Positions 18,436-27,222 of a DNA stretch of 64,000 nt are shown here, piece after piece. The number at the start of each line of letters is the position of its first letter. The first letter of the stretch is position 1. Origin of the DNA: CAZJCK01 sp964544635 (GTDB taxonomy: Bacteria; Zixibacteria; MSB-5A5; GN15; FEB-12); assembly GCA_964544635.1 (NCBI GenBank), contig CAZJCK010000001.1, positions 62,001 through 126,000 on the forward strand. Direction: 5' to 3'. The translations under genes and the position numbers were made by a program. Below the pieces are notes generated by a model that was not told where the DNA came from, ran no database searches, and saw nothing but the letters and a program-made list of their open reading frames with translations.

Positions 18436-18465
18436 ATAGTACGGCCATGATACCGACGCTGTCAA
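18436..18465 (-). promoter_or_regulatory. Promoter for the MBL-mltF pair
   Basis: TTGACA, 18 bases, TACTAT on the minus strand, about 50 bases before the ATG at 18384. The -35 is perfect. Its position downstream of the longer open frame's first codon supports the shorter start. Confidence 0.55.
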
Positions 18466-18644
18466 CAGGCTTCGACGGCAACCTCGACGTAACCGCTTGA
18501 ACCGCAACACATGGAACATAATGGGTCGACAAGTAATCGACAATTTAAGATGTCTGCCGACTATTCTTTCGCGCCCGGCTCCGGAAAAACCGGGACGGAC
18601 GGGAGATTTTTCAGACAACGGAATTCAAAAATGAGGGAATCGGC

Positions 18645-19070
18645 ATGAGCTCATCTGACGGCCCGGCCATTGGTGTCCCCGGCGCCCACCGTAAAATCAG
18701 CAAACAACATTGCCGCCTGACCGCCCTTTTGCAACGAATCGAACGGCTTATCCGTCAACAACGCTCCCACACCGCAATTGTCCGCCTCCTTGATCGACTG
18801 ATTGTGGCCGCCGAGGCCCATTTCGACTATGAAGCATACGTCCAGAATGCCTTGGGGCTGGGCGGGGTCGAATACCACGAAGGTTCGCAAATCCGTCCCC
18901 ATGCCCTGATAAAGCTCAAGGATCGCTATGTCGCCGACCGCCCGCCATGCATAACTGAAGCCATCGATACCCTCAATCAATGGCTGCATCATCATCAGCG
19001 GGAATCAATTGTCCAGGAGATAGCCCTTCGACCCGAAATGCTGATGGTTCAGGAATCTGCCGGCGGCTAA
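18645..19070 (+). CDS. Hemerythrin-like protein (divergent)
   Basis: 141 residues, helical throughout. The pattern resembles single-domain bacteriohemerythrins: ISKQHCRLTALLQRI matches the first ligand helix, AEAHFDYEAYV the H..xE helix, then YHEGSQIRPHALIKL and LNQWLHHHQ as the later His helices. In classical members the third helix has H...H spacing; here it is H.......H with Gln between, so one iron ligand may be moved or lost. Oxygen or iron sensing or binding is the family role, but metal loading is uncertain. It converges on the threonine aldolase gene, overlapping it by four bases at the 3' ends. Confidence 0.5.
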   Translation: MSSSDGPAIGVPGAHRKISKQHCRLTALLQRIERLIRQQRSHTAIVRLLDRLIVAAEAHFDYEAYVQNALGLGGVEYHEGSQIRPHALIKLKDRYVADRPPCITEAIDTLNQWLHHHQRESIVQEIALRPEMLMVQESAGG

Positions 19071-20095
19071 TCGATCACCGATTCGATCCGCGAAACCGCC
19101 TCGTCGATATCGGACGACGAGACATCAAGGTGGGTCACGAATCGCAGACGTGTCGGACCGAACGGGACTGCCCAGACGCCGACCGTCTTGAGCTTCTCCA
19201 GTACGGCGGCAGCGGTTGCTCCCGATACAATATCGACAATTACGATATTCGTCTCGACACGGTCACGCCGCACTGAGAACGACTGCCGTTTCTCGAGTGC
19301 CCCGGCAAGACGCCGGGCATTGTCATGGTCTTCGGCAAGCCGCTCCATATTGTGCTTCAGTGCGTACAGTCCGCCGGCGGCAATGATTCCCACCTGACGC
19401 ATCCCGCCGCCAAACAGCTTGCGCTCCCGCAGACAGACTTCGATAAACTCGGCACTACCCAGAATGACCGACCCAATCGGCGCCCCCAGCCCCTTGGACA
19501 AACAGACCGACACCGAATCAAACGGCCGGGTCAGCTCGGCCAGCGACAGCCCGGTAGCCACATGGGCATTCCAGATCCGGGCACCATCCAGATGAAAGGC
19601 CAGATCGAACTGGTCACACACCTGGCGCACCTTGAGGATTTCATCCTGCGGCAGGATCGTGCCGCCGTGGCGATTGTGCGTGTTCTCCAGCGCCACCACC
19701 TTGGTCAGCGGCGAGTGAAGGCTCTTGGGACGGACATTCGCCCGCACCATGTCGGCCGTGATCATCCCTTTGTCTGTCGTCAGCAGGTTGACCAGCAGCC
19801 CGGCATGCACCACCGGCCCGGCCACTTCATAGTTAACCACGTGGCACTCCCGGTCGCACAACAACTCCCAGCCGGGCGAACCGTGTACTTTCAGGCAGAT
19901 CTGGTTGCCCATTGTTCCGGACGGCACAAACAGCGCCGCCTCGCGTTCAAACAGATCGGCTATATATCGCTGGAGCTCATTGACTGTAGGGTCATCGCCA
20001 TGGACATCATCCCCCACTTCGGCTGTCGCCATCGCCCGGCGCATAGCCTCGGATGGCCGCGTGACGGTGTCGGATCGCAAGTCGATTGTCTTCAT
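19067..20095 (-). CDS. ltaE: Low-specificity L-threonine aldolase
   Basis: PLP enzyme of fold type I, 342 residues from the ATG at 20095 (MKTIDLRSDTVTRPS, the family N-terminus). It splits L-threonine and L-allo-threonine to glycine and acetaldehyde. Signatures: GDDVHGDDPTVNELQ, FVPSGTMGNQ, ENTHNRHGGT, HLDGARIWNA and the PLP lysine in CLSKGLGAPIGS. Position and spacing of all motifs match the family. Its stop overlaps the hemerythrin-like gene by four bases in convergent orientation, so the two may influence each other by antisense transcription. Confidence 0.9.
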   Translation of the reverse strand: MKTIDLRSDTVTRPSEAMRRAMATAEVGDDVHGDDPTVNELQRYIADLFEREAALFVPSGTMGNQICLKVHGSPGWELLCDRECHVVNYEVAGPVVHAGLLVNLLTTDKGMITADMVRANVRPKSLHSPLTKVVALENTHNRHGGTILPQDEILKVRQVCDQFDLAFHLDGARIWNAHVATGLSLAELTRPFDSVSVCLSKGLGAPIGSVILGSAEFIEVCLRERKLFGGGMRQVGIIAAGGLYALKHNMERLAEDHDNARRLAGALEKRQSFSVRRDRVETNIVIVDIVSGATAAAVLEKLKTVGVWAVPFGPTRLRFVTHLDVSSSDIDEAVSRIESVID

Positions 20096-20152
20096 GCGGC
20101 CCAATATACTGACTGTTTATGGACAGGCAAGGAGTCTATTGTCTCTGCACAC

Positions 20153-20190
20153 GCAAAAAGAAACGGCCATCCCATTCCGTGGATGGCCGT
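20153..20190 (-). terminator. Rho-independent terminator of the cold-shock gene
   Basis: On the minus strand ACGGCCATCC, 8-base loop, GGATGGCCGT is an exact 10-bp stem followed by TTTCTTTTT. Confidence 0.8.
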
Positions 20191-20217
20191 TCCAAACCTT
20201 GCGTAAGCTGGCTGCTT

Positions 20218-20421
20218 TCAGGCTAACGTGACGTTATTTGCCCGCAGACCATTGTCTGAATTCACCAGCTCATATGAAACCTCTTGACCCTCTTTGAGAG
20301 TCCTGAAACCGTCCATGTTAATGGCGGTGTAGTGCACATAGATGTCCTGACTGGAATCGTCACTGGCAATGACACCCCAGCCCTTTAAGTCATTGAAGTA
20401 CTTAACCTTACCTTTGGACAT
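20218..20421 (-). CDS. Cold-shock domain protein
   Basis: 67 residues, the size of CspA-type single-domain nucleic acid chaperones. It begins MSKGKVKYFNDLKGWGVI; RNP1 is KGWGVIAS (usually KGFGFI) and RNP2 is IYVHY (usually VFVHF), so aromatic RNA-stacking positions are partly Trp/Tyr instead of Phe. The end LRANNVTLA matches the family KGPQAxNV.. strand. It is monocistronic: near-consensus promoter, about 45-base leader, good GGAGGT ribosome site and its own terminator. The short leader argues against a CspA-like thermosensing 5' UTR. Confidence 0.9.
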   Translation of the reverse strand: MSKGKVKYFNDLKGWGVIASDDSSQDIYVHYTAINMDGFRTLKEGQEVSYELVNSDNGLRANNVTLA

Positions 20422-20469
20422 CCGGAACCTCCATAATAGGGGTTTAGAAACACCGAGTGGCTACACTTT

Positions 20470-20498
20470 ATTATACGCCCGGGGCCAAAAATGTTCAA
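20470..20498 (-). promoter_or_regulatory. Strong promoter of the cold-shock gene
   Basis: TTGAAC, 17 bases, TATAAT on the minus strand; the -10 is perfect and spacing ideal. It lies just outside the 3' end of the lipid-kinase-like gene. Confidence 0.7.
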
Positions 20499-20515
20499 GA
20501 GAAATGTGGTCGCCG

Positions 20516-21172
20516 TTAGAAATTTGTGAGGATCTTCATGACCAGGGTCATGATTAATCCCGACAAAATCGGCACCGTGATGTTGTCATCAATCCCGAAC
20601 GGCATCGCTTCGATGGCCGCCGCCGCTATCGCCCCGATCACCGCTACTGGTACCGCCAACCCCGGTGCCAGCGCCGCTACCAGTAAGGTTCCCACCAGGC
20701 AGGCCAGACTTCCCTCCCAGGTCTTGGAGCCGAACGGCCGGCCGAGCCGATGACGCCCGAACTTACGGCCAACCACTGCTGCAAAGGAATCCCCAACGAT
20801 GATGAACGAGAGAGCTGCAATTGCCACCGGCTTATCGAAGAGCGCCACCGTAAAGCAGGTCGAAAGCAAAATATAGCTGGCGCCAGTAAAGTCACCCGCC
20901 TCTTCGTGTTGACGGATCAGTCGACCAATGATCTTCCGGGCAAAACCGGTCCAGAATGCCCACCGGCGCAACCGGGCAATATCGACTATGATCATCACCA
21001 GTGTCACCGGGATCATGATATAGAGCATTTCTACCCTGGTAAGCCCCAGCAGATAATACCCGACCGGCATAACCATGGCACCCAGGTGGGTCCCCTTGCG
21101 TGCCAACTCACTGGCGAAACTGATTTGCCCGTGCTTGCCGGTCTGGGTCGACAACACCTGGTCAGCCTTCAA
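20516..21172 (-). CDS. Polyprenol/diacylglycerol kinase-like membrane protein (SEC59/DGK1 family)
   Basis: 218 residues with six or so transmembrane segments. Motifs of the CTP-dependent lipid kinase/cytidylyltransferase family are clear: ELARKGTHLGAM near the N-terminus, DIARLRRW, IIVGDSFAAVVGRKFG, and SKTWEGSLACL. In eukaryotes and plants relatives phosphorylate dolichol, diacylglycerol or phytol using CTP; bacterial substrates are mostly unproven. The ATG lies 11 bases inside the end of the parvulin gene, so both are co-translated. Such a kinase could recycle an isoprenoid alcohol for envelope synthesis. Confidence 0.8.
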   Translation of the reverse strand: MKADQVLSTQTGKHGQISFASELARKGTHLGAMVMPVGYYLLGLTRVEMLYIMIPVTLVMIIVDIARLRRWAFWTGFARKIIGRLIRQHEEAGDFTGASYILLSTCFTVALFDKPVAIAALSFIIVGDSFAAVVGRKFGRHRLGRPFGSKTWEGSLACLVGTLLVAALAPGLAVPVAVIGAIAAAAIEAMPFGIDDNITVPILSGLIMTLVMKILTNF

Positions 21173-22922
21173 TGCGCAGCTCGCGGGGTCTGATATGGAC
21201 CGATTTCAACTCCGATGGAAACCGCACCTCGTACCTCTCATACAACCGGTCGCGGAATTGCCGGTAGATTGCCCGGCCGTGCTCCTGCCTGAGTTGCTTG
21301 CGAATATCGATTGCGGCCTCCTCAAGGGTCTTCGACTTCTTCACGTCCAGCACCCGGATCAACTGGTACCCCAGGTCGGTCTTGATCGGGAGGCTGATCT
21401 CGCCGACCGGCGTCAACATCGCCGCGGCCCAGAATTCTTCCGACACCTCGTCCCGGCTGACCGCCCCGAGATCGGCCAGTTCCCGTCGCATGCTCGGCTC
21501 GCCCGGATAATACTGCTCGGCCAGATCGATGAAATCGACGCCTGACAGTGCCTGATCCCGAACGAACTCGCCCATGAGCGAATCCTCGACAATGATCTGT
21601 TGCACCACCAGCGGCTTGTCGACCTGAAACTGATCGGCGTTAGCCTCGTAGTATGCTGCTATCATACTGTCAGTCGGCTGCCAGTCGGGGTCACGCATAT
21701 CGAGGGCAAGAATCTCGCGCGCCTGCTCCTGGAAAATCTCGGTACGCGCTTCTTGTATCTTCGGATCATCCATAAGACCAACATCCCGGGCCGCCTGAAC
21801 GACCAGGAAACGGTCGGCCAGCTGGACCAGTCCCTCTTTTTTCATCTCGGCAGTGGTAGTCGGCACATTGTACTGAGTTCGGAGTCCTTCCTCGAATGTG
21901 CGCACGTCGTCGAAATACAATGTATCCTCGCTGTTGACCACTGCCGCCCAGGTACTCCCCGGCACCAGGTACACGTTGGTATCCAGGAGCGCTTCGTTGT
22001 ACATCATCTCCAGCGTGCCGCGCAGCGAGTCGATCATGTGCGCCGCCAGCCGATTCGCCTGGGACGTGCGATACGTGTTGATCGCCATCGGCCAGGTGGT
22101 GGAGTCGAGCGGCGGCAAGCCGGCCTCAAGACGCTCCGTAACGTGAATGATATGCCAGCCATAGGCATCAAGGTACGGGTCCGACACGCCCCCCGGCTCG
22201 AGAGCAAAGGCTACCGAATCAAACGGATCGATAAATTCCCCGCGGGTTACCCAGCCAATCAGCCCGCGATCGACATTGACTTTATTGTCCGACGAATACC
22301 TGAGCGCTACCTCAGAGAAATTTTCTGCGGTATCGGCGATGTCGGCAATCTCGAAGGCGTAGTCCTGTACCGCCTGTTCCAGATCGGGACCGTATACGCC
22401 GGCAAAGCGCGACGAGTCCGGACCGGCCCGCGCACCCATGATCGTCACGAGAATGTGGTAAGCGTAAATTTGCTCCTCGCGCTCGAACATTTCGCGATTT
22501 TCGTGGTAATACTCCTGCACGACAACGGAGTCAATCGGGATCTTGTCGTATATCTGGGCATTGAAGAATGCCCGAATCAGGATATCATGGAACCGCGCCC
22601 GGGCCAGTCGATTGTATCGGTAATGCGGCGCCACGTCGACGTTCAGCGCTTCCAGCCACATGAGCGTATCGACGAGGATTGAATCGAGTATCATCCGCTG
22701 CGTCGCGGTATCGACCATCCCGCCCCGGGGCACCACGTACGATCGCAACTCCAGTGAATCATAGAATGCCGGCAGTGTCAGACGGTAGTCCTCGCCAAAC
22801 GCCGCGATCACGCGGTCCTGGTATTCACTGATACTGGAATGTGAAATCAGCGCCTGCTTACCACAGCCAAGGCAGAGCAAAAAAACGAAACATGGAATAC
22901 AAATTAAAGCGGCTCGCCGCAT
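21162..22922 (-). CDS. Periplasmic parvulin-type peptidyl-prolyl isomerase lipoprotein
   Basis: 586 residues with lipobox LCLGC. A first rotamase domain covers about residues 155-270 (YAYHILV, FSEVALRYSSD, RGLIGWVTRGEF, GGVSDPYLDAYGWHIIHV). A second, more degenerate one lies at about 440-545 (VQQIIVEDS, LADLGAVSRDEVSE, EISLPIKTDLGYQLIRV). Helical segments between them look like SurA/PrsA chaperone parts. It probably assists folding of outer-membrane or secreted proteins. An 82-base gap with a TATAAT box separates it from the upstream kinase gene; downstream it overlaps the lipid-kinase-like gene. Confidence 0.82.
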   Translation of the reverse strand: MRRAALICIPCFVFLLCLGCGKQALISHSSISEYQDRVIAAFGEDYRLTLPAFYDSLELRSYVVPRGGMVDTATQRMILDSILVDTLMWLEALNVDVAPHYRYNRLARARFHDILIRAFFNAQIYDKIPIDSVVVQEYYHENREMFEREEQIYAYHILVTIMGARAGPDSSRFAGVYGPDLEQAVQDYAFEIADIADTAENFSEVALRYSSDNKVNVDRGLIGWVTRGEFIDPFDSVAFALEPGGVSDPYLDAYGWHIIHVTERLEAGLPPLDSTTWPMAINTYRTSQANRLAAHMIDSLRGTLEMMYNEALLDTNVYLVPGSTWAAVVNSEDTLYFDDVRTFEEGLRTQYNVPTTTAEMKKEGLVQLADRFLVVQAARDVGLMDDPKIQEARTEIFQEQAREILALDMRDPDWQPTDSMIAAYYEANADQFQVDKPLVVQQIIVEDSLMGEFVRDQALSGVDFIDLAEQYYPGEPSMRRELADLGAVSRDEVSEEFWAAAMLTPVGEISLPIKTDLGYQLIRVLDVKKSKTLEEAAIDIRKQLRQEHGRAIYRQFRDRLYERYEVRFPSELKSVHIRPRELRIEG

Positions 22923-23004
22923 ACGTCTCCCTCATCGCCATCATCATTACGTAAAGGTCGATATATTATACACTCTGCGTCTTCACGCAAGGCAAAAAAG
23001 GGAG

Positions 23005-24708
23005 TCAGGCCAGCGTTGCCGAGCCTTCAGCCAGGGCGATCCTGGCTGTACCTTCGGGCGGAACCCTCGGGAACGTAATGGTAAAGGTGGTGCCCTTGCC
23101 GACTGTCGACTCGGCAGTCAGCAGAAGATCGAGCATCGAGCAGATGCGGTGCACAATCGACAACCCCAGCCCGGTGCCGTTGCGCTTGGTGGAGAAGAAC
23201 GGCTCATACATCCGGCTGAGCTGATCCTCGGTCATACCCGGACCGTTGTCCATCAGCTCGAGATTGACATAAGCGTCATCCTCGGTACCGCGAAGGCGAA
23301 TCGTCACCGTCCCGACACCGCCACCGAACGCTTCCACCGCATTCAGCATCAGGTTCAGAAGCACCTGCTTGATTAAGCCCTCTTCTCCGGCCACATAAAC
23401 AATCGATTCGTCAGTATCGAAATCAAAGCCTACCCATTCCTGATAGACTTCGTCGTGACGCACCAGTTCGAGAACATCGGACACCAGGTGACACAACTCG
23501 ACTTTCTGGAAGGTGGTTCGGTCAAGACGGGCATAGTTCAGGAAATCATGGAGGATCCGGTTCAGGCGGTTCGACTCTTTCATGATCAGTTCCATCAGCC
23601 GCGCGTTCTCCCCCTCGAGCTTTAACTCGGCGTTCAGCACCTCGACCGAACCCGACAGCGCCGCCAGCGGGTTGCGGATCTCATGGGCAATCGATGCCGA
23701 CATCTCGCCCACCGCCGCCAGGCGATCGGCGACGCGCACTTTCTCTTCGAGCTTCTTCGCCTCGGTCAGGTCGGAGAAGATGGCGATGACGCCACGGAAA
23801 TCACCGGAATGATCGGTCAACAGCGATGTCGATACGCCCAACGGCACCCGTTTGTGCTCGACCCCCTTGATGTCCATTTCACGGCGCGGGTGGGCCACCC
23901 CCTCCAGCACGCCGTCCATGAGGCAGGCGGCCAGTTCCGGCATGCGCTCGGCAAAGACCTCCTCGCACGACAACCCGCTGATCGCCGTCTCACTGAAACC
24001 GAGGATGCGTTCTGCCGCCCGGTTGAAATAGAGAATGTGCCCCTTGTGATCGACCGTCAGGAGCCCGGAGTTCAGGTGGCGCAGAATATCATCGGTGTCC
24101 AGTCGCGCCAGCTGCAACGCCCGCGAGGCATCGTGCAACCGACGGTCCTTTTGCTCGAGGTGTTCCGCCAGGTAACCCGAGGTGAACGCTATCAGGTAGA
24201 AAATCAACAGGTGCAAAAAGACCGCGTAGAAGACATGATCGGGCGTTTGGGTGATGACACGCCACATATCGCCGGCCATCGGCGGCTCGGCGGCAAGAGC
24301 CAGCCCGAACCAGACGGTGACGACATACGATGCCGACACTATCGTCGCCACCAGCAGCGTACCGACCAACCGGTACGCCATAGCCGCCGACACAATGGTG
24401 AGCAGGAAGAGCGCCGAATAGGTGGAGTTCGAGCCGCCCGAGTTTATCACCAGCAGCGACTCGATGCCGATCTCCGAGACGAACTGCAGGGCGATTATCG
24501 ACTTGGTCAAAAGCGGCAGGGAACCGCGTTTGTCCAGCGCATACAGCAGCGCGAAACCGAGCGTCAGCAGCGAATAGATTATCAGCGGCGCTTCCAGGCT
24601 GCGGGGCAGGCGAAACGACACCAGCACCACCGCCAGAAGGATGACGTATGATGTCATGCGCAGGGCAAGAAACCAGCCGCGCCGCTCTACAAAGTTCAGT
24701 GTCGCCAT
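23005..24708 (-). CDS. PAS sensor histidine kinase, PilS/NtrB-like
   Basis: 567 residues. Six hydrophobic segments (about residues 17-180) precede a PAS domain (about 205-315, with ILYFNRAAERILGFSE). The dimerisation helix has the phospho-acceptor His342 in ASIAHEIRNPLAALSGS; the ATPase domain has NLMLNAVEAF (N box), DNGPGM (G1) and FFSTKRNGTGLGLSIV. This layout is that of PilS, which with PilR controls pilin transcription through sigma54. It lies directly downstream of pilB-pilT-pilC. No response regulator follows; the next genes are a parvulin and a lipid-kinase-like protein, so the partner must be elsewhere. A hairpin separates it from pilC. Confidence 0.85.
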   Translation of the reverse strand: MATLNFVERRGWFLALRMTSYVILLAVVLVSFRLPRSLEAPLIIYSLLTLGFALLYALDKRGSLPLLTKSIIALQFVSEIGIESLLVINSGGSNSTYSALFLLTIVSAAMAYRLVGTLLVATIVSASYVVTVWFGLALAAEPPMAGDMWRVITQTPDHVFYAVFLHLLIFYLIAFTSGYLAEHLEQKDRRLHDASRALQLARLDTDDILRHLNSGLLTVDHKGHILYFNRAAERILGFSETAISGLSCEEVFAERMPELAACLMDGVLEGVAHPRREMDIKGVEHKRVPLGVSTSLLTDHSGDFRGVIAIFSDLTEAKKLEEKVRVADRLAAVGEMSASIAHEIRNPLAALSGSVEVLNAELKLEGENARLMELIMKESNRLNRILHDFLNYARLDRTTFQKVELCHLVSDVLELVRHDEVYQEWVGFDFDTDESIVYVAGEEGLIKQVLLNLMLNAVEAFGGGVGTVTIRLRGTEDDAYVNLELMDNGPGMTEDQLSRMYEPFFSTKRNGTGLGLSIVHRICSMLDLLLTAESTVGKGTTFTITFPRVPPEGTARIALAEGSATLA

Positions 24709-24718
24709 AGACGAAAGA

Positions 24719-24745
24719 GGGCGGCGCCGCTGGTCGACGCCGCCC
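24719..24745 (-). terminator. Hairpin between pilC and the kinase gene
   Basis: GGGCGGCG, 11-base loop, CGCCGCCC followed by TCTTTC on the minus strand. It could lower expression of the kinase relative to the pilus motor genes. Confidence 0.45.
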
Positions 24746-24779
24746 TGGTGTATCGAGTCTGTAAGCTCTTTGCGTTTGG

Positions 24780-25976
24780 TCAGATCTTACCGATGATGTC
24801 GAACATCGGCAGGTACATCGCAATCAGGATGCCGCCAATGACCACACCCATAAACACGATGATGATCGGTTCAATCACCGATGTCAACGCGGTCACGGCT
24901 TCATCCACCTCTTCATCGTAGAAGTCCGAGATCTTGTTCAGCATCTCGTCAAGACCACCGGTCTTTTCACCGACCGAAATCATCTGTGTCACCATCGGTG
25001 GAAAGACGCCGGTTTCCTTCAGCGGTCCGGTGATCGTATCACCCTCGGCAATCGACAGCACCGACTTGTTGATGGCGTTGGCAATAACCTGGTTGCCCGC
25101 TGTCTTGGCCGTAATTTCCAGGGCGTCGAGAATCGACACACCCGACGCCAAAAGCGTACCGAGAGTACGGGTGAACCGCGCAACCGACGACTTTCGCGTC
25201 AGGTTGCCCAGCACCGGCAACCGCAGGAGCATCCGGTCGGTCGCCAGGGCGCCCTGCGGTGTCTTCTTCCACCACATGAAAACGCCGATCACGCCCATCA
25301 GCCCAAAGAACAGGTAGACCATGTTGGCCTGCAGGAAGTTGGAGATCCCGAGCACAATCTGGGTCGGCGCCGGCAGTTCGGCATTGAGACCGCCGAACAT
25401 GTTGGCGAACACCGGCACGATGTATGCGAGCATACCGATCGTGACCGCCGTCGCGACCACCACGATCACCGCCGGATAGACCATCGCACCCTTGACCTTG
25501 CGCACCAGGGCATCGGCCTTTTCACGGTAGACCGCCAGTCGCACCAGGATGGCATCGAGGGCGCCGCCGATTTCACCGGCCTCCACCATGTTGGTATACA
25601 GGCCGTCGAAAACCTTCGGGTGACGCGCCAGCGCCTCGGACAGCGTGGCACCACCCTGTACGTGATCGCGAACCTGGCCGATGAGCTTGGCCAGTTCCTT
25701 GTTCTCAGTCTGGGCGGCCATAATATCGAGACACTGCACCATCGGCAAACCGGCGCCGATCATGGTTGCAAACTGCCGGGTAAAACGGGAAACCTCAACC
25801 TTCTTGATTCCGGTGCCGATCTTGATGTTGATTTCCGGCGCCTTCTTGCTGATTGACTTGACCAGGATGCGGTTCTGGCGCAGGATGCGCTCCAGATCCG
25901 CCCGGCTCTTGGCCTTCAGTTCCCCCTGGACCGCGGTTCCGGCAAGTGTCTTTCCTTTGTATTCAAAGACTGGCAT
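24780..25976 (-). CDS. pilC: Type IV pilus inner-membrane platform protein
   Basis: 398 residues, two GspF/PilC domains. The N-terminus MPVFEYKGKTLAGTAVQGEL and the R.RIL..N motif are typical. Each half has the F.R.F..M...G.P..QCL signature: SRFTRQFATMIGAGLPMVQCL and ARFTRTLGTLLASGVSILDAL, written here in parts. Hydrophobic segments near 170-190, 215-240 and 370-395 are the membrane spans. PilC couples the PilB and PilT ATPases to pilus growth and retraction. AAAGGGA precedes the ATG; the pilT stop lies 25 bases upstream. Confidence 0.93.
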   Translation of the reverse strand: MPVFEYKGKTLAGTAVQGELKAKSRADLERILRQNRILVKSISKKAPEINIKIGTGIKKVEVSRFTRQFATMIGAGLPMVQCLDIMAAQTENKELAKLIGQVRDHVQGGATLSEALARHPKVFDGLYTNMVEAGEIGGALDAILVRLAVYREKADALVRKVKGAMVYPAVIVVVATAVTIGMLAYIVPVFANMFGGLNAELPAPTQIVLGISNFLQANMVYLFFGLMGVIGVFMWWKKTPQGALATDRMLLRLPVLGNLTRKSSVARFTRTLGTLLASGVSILDALEITAKTAGNQVIANAINKSVLSIAEGDTITGPLKETGVFPPMVTQMISVGEKTGGLDEMLNKISDFYDEEVDEAVTALTSVIEPIIIVFMGVVIGGILIAMYLPMFDIIGKI

Positions 25977-26001
25977 CGAACAATCCCTTTCTTAAACCGG
26001 C

Positions 26002-27078
26002 TTAACTGAAAGCCGGTGTCTTGTTACGCGACAACATCTCGCTCAGCTCCTGGGGGTTGGAACTGTAGTTCATCGCGTCGTTGAGGGCAATTTTTCCGGT
26101 CTGGTACAGCTCAGCCAGCGACTGGTTCATGGTCTTCATACCATACTTTTGTCCCGACTGAATCATCGAATAGACCTGGTGAATTTTATCGTCACGGACC
26201 AGCGCCCGGATCGCCGGCGTTACAATCAGCATCTCCATCGCCAGCGCCCGTCCGCCGCCGATCTTCGGTATCAACGTCTGCGACACAATTGCCTGCAGGC
26301 AGAACGACAGAGCCGTGCGAATCTGCTCCTGCTGGTTCGACGGAAAGGCGTCGATGATACGGTTGATCGATTCCGCCGCCGAGTTGGTGTGCAACGTTCC
26401 GAAGGCGAGGTGACCGGTTTCGGAAATCGACAGCGCCGACTCCATCGTCTCGAGGTCGCGCATCTCACCGATCAGGACCACGTCCGGATCCTCACGCAGC
26501 GCATACTTCAGCGCCGCCCCAAACGATTCGGTATCGGAATACACTTCACGCTGGTTGACCAGCGCCATTTGGTGACGGTGCAGGTACTCGATCGGATCTT
26601 CAACCGTCAGGATGTGAACCGGGCGCTCCTTGTTGATCTTGTCGATCAGCGCCGCCAGTGTTGTCGACTTGCCCGATCCGGTCGGACCGGTCACCAAAAC
26701 CAGCCCGCGCGGCAACTTGGCGAGTTCCGAGACTACTTTCGGCAGCCCCAGCTCCTCAAACGTCTGCACCTTGTACGGAATCTGGCGGAGCGCAACGGCG
26801 ACATTTCCCCGCTGCATGAACATGTTGCAGCGGAAGCGACTCATCGATTCGATACCGAACGAAAAGTCGAGTTCCGAGGCCTGCTCGAATTTGAGCTTCT
26901 GCTTTTCACTCAGCATGGAGTAAGCCAGCTTCTTGGTCGTCTCGGCGGTCAGCATATCATGCTCCAGCCGCTGGAGCTTGCCGTCGACCCGGACGACCGG
27001 CGGCGAACCAGTCGTGAGGTGTAAGTCAGATGCGCCCATCTTGACCATCTGCTCAAGCAGTTCGCGTAATGTCACCAT
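26002..27078 (-). CDS. pilT: Pilus retraction ATPase
   Basis: 358 residues, the normal PilT length. N-terminal MVTLRELLEQMVKMGASDLHL, Walker A GPTGSGKST (residues 131-139), Asp box VEDPIEYLH, Walker B DVVLIGEMRD, His box TGHLAFGTLHTNSA. The C-terminal AIRALVRDDK matches the AIRNLIRE motif needed for retraction in PilT proteins. PilT depolymerises the pilus, powering twitching and DNA uptake. The ribosome site AGGAGAG lies four bases before the ATG. pilB ends 144 bases upstream; no promoter was identified in that gap. Confidence 0.95.
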   Translation of the reverse strand: MVTLRELLEQMVKMGASDLHLTTGSPPVVRVDGKLQRLEHDMLTAETTKKLAYSMLSEKQKLKFEQASELDFSFGIESMSRFRCNMFMQRGNVAVALRQIPYKVQTFEELGLPKVVSELAKLPRGLVLVTGPTGSGKSTTLAALIDKINKERPVHILTVEDPIEYLHRHQMALVNQREVYSDTESFGAALKYALREDPDVVLIGEMRDLETMESALSISETGHLAFGTLHTNSAAESINRIIDAFPSNQQEQIRTALSFCLQAIVSQTLIPKIGGGRALAMEMLIVTPAIRALVRDDKIHQVYSMIQSGQKYGMKTMNQSLAELYQTGKIALNDAMNYSSNPQELSEMLSRNKTPAFS

Positions 27079-27222
27079 ATATCTCTCCTGGCTCTCCTGA
27101 AATGGGGCTGTGGTGTACGGACTCGTGTCTTTCTCTTAATATCGGCGTTTATTGCCGAATCTTGAACCGGGAGAGTTGGAAAATGCCCTGTAAGTTACTG
27201 AAAGAACGGCGGTTGGAAAATG

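Noticed and set aside
26149..27024. 291-codon plus-strand frame opposite pilT
   Set aside because: Shadow of pilT; no ribosome site and no domain.
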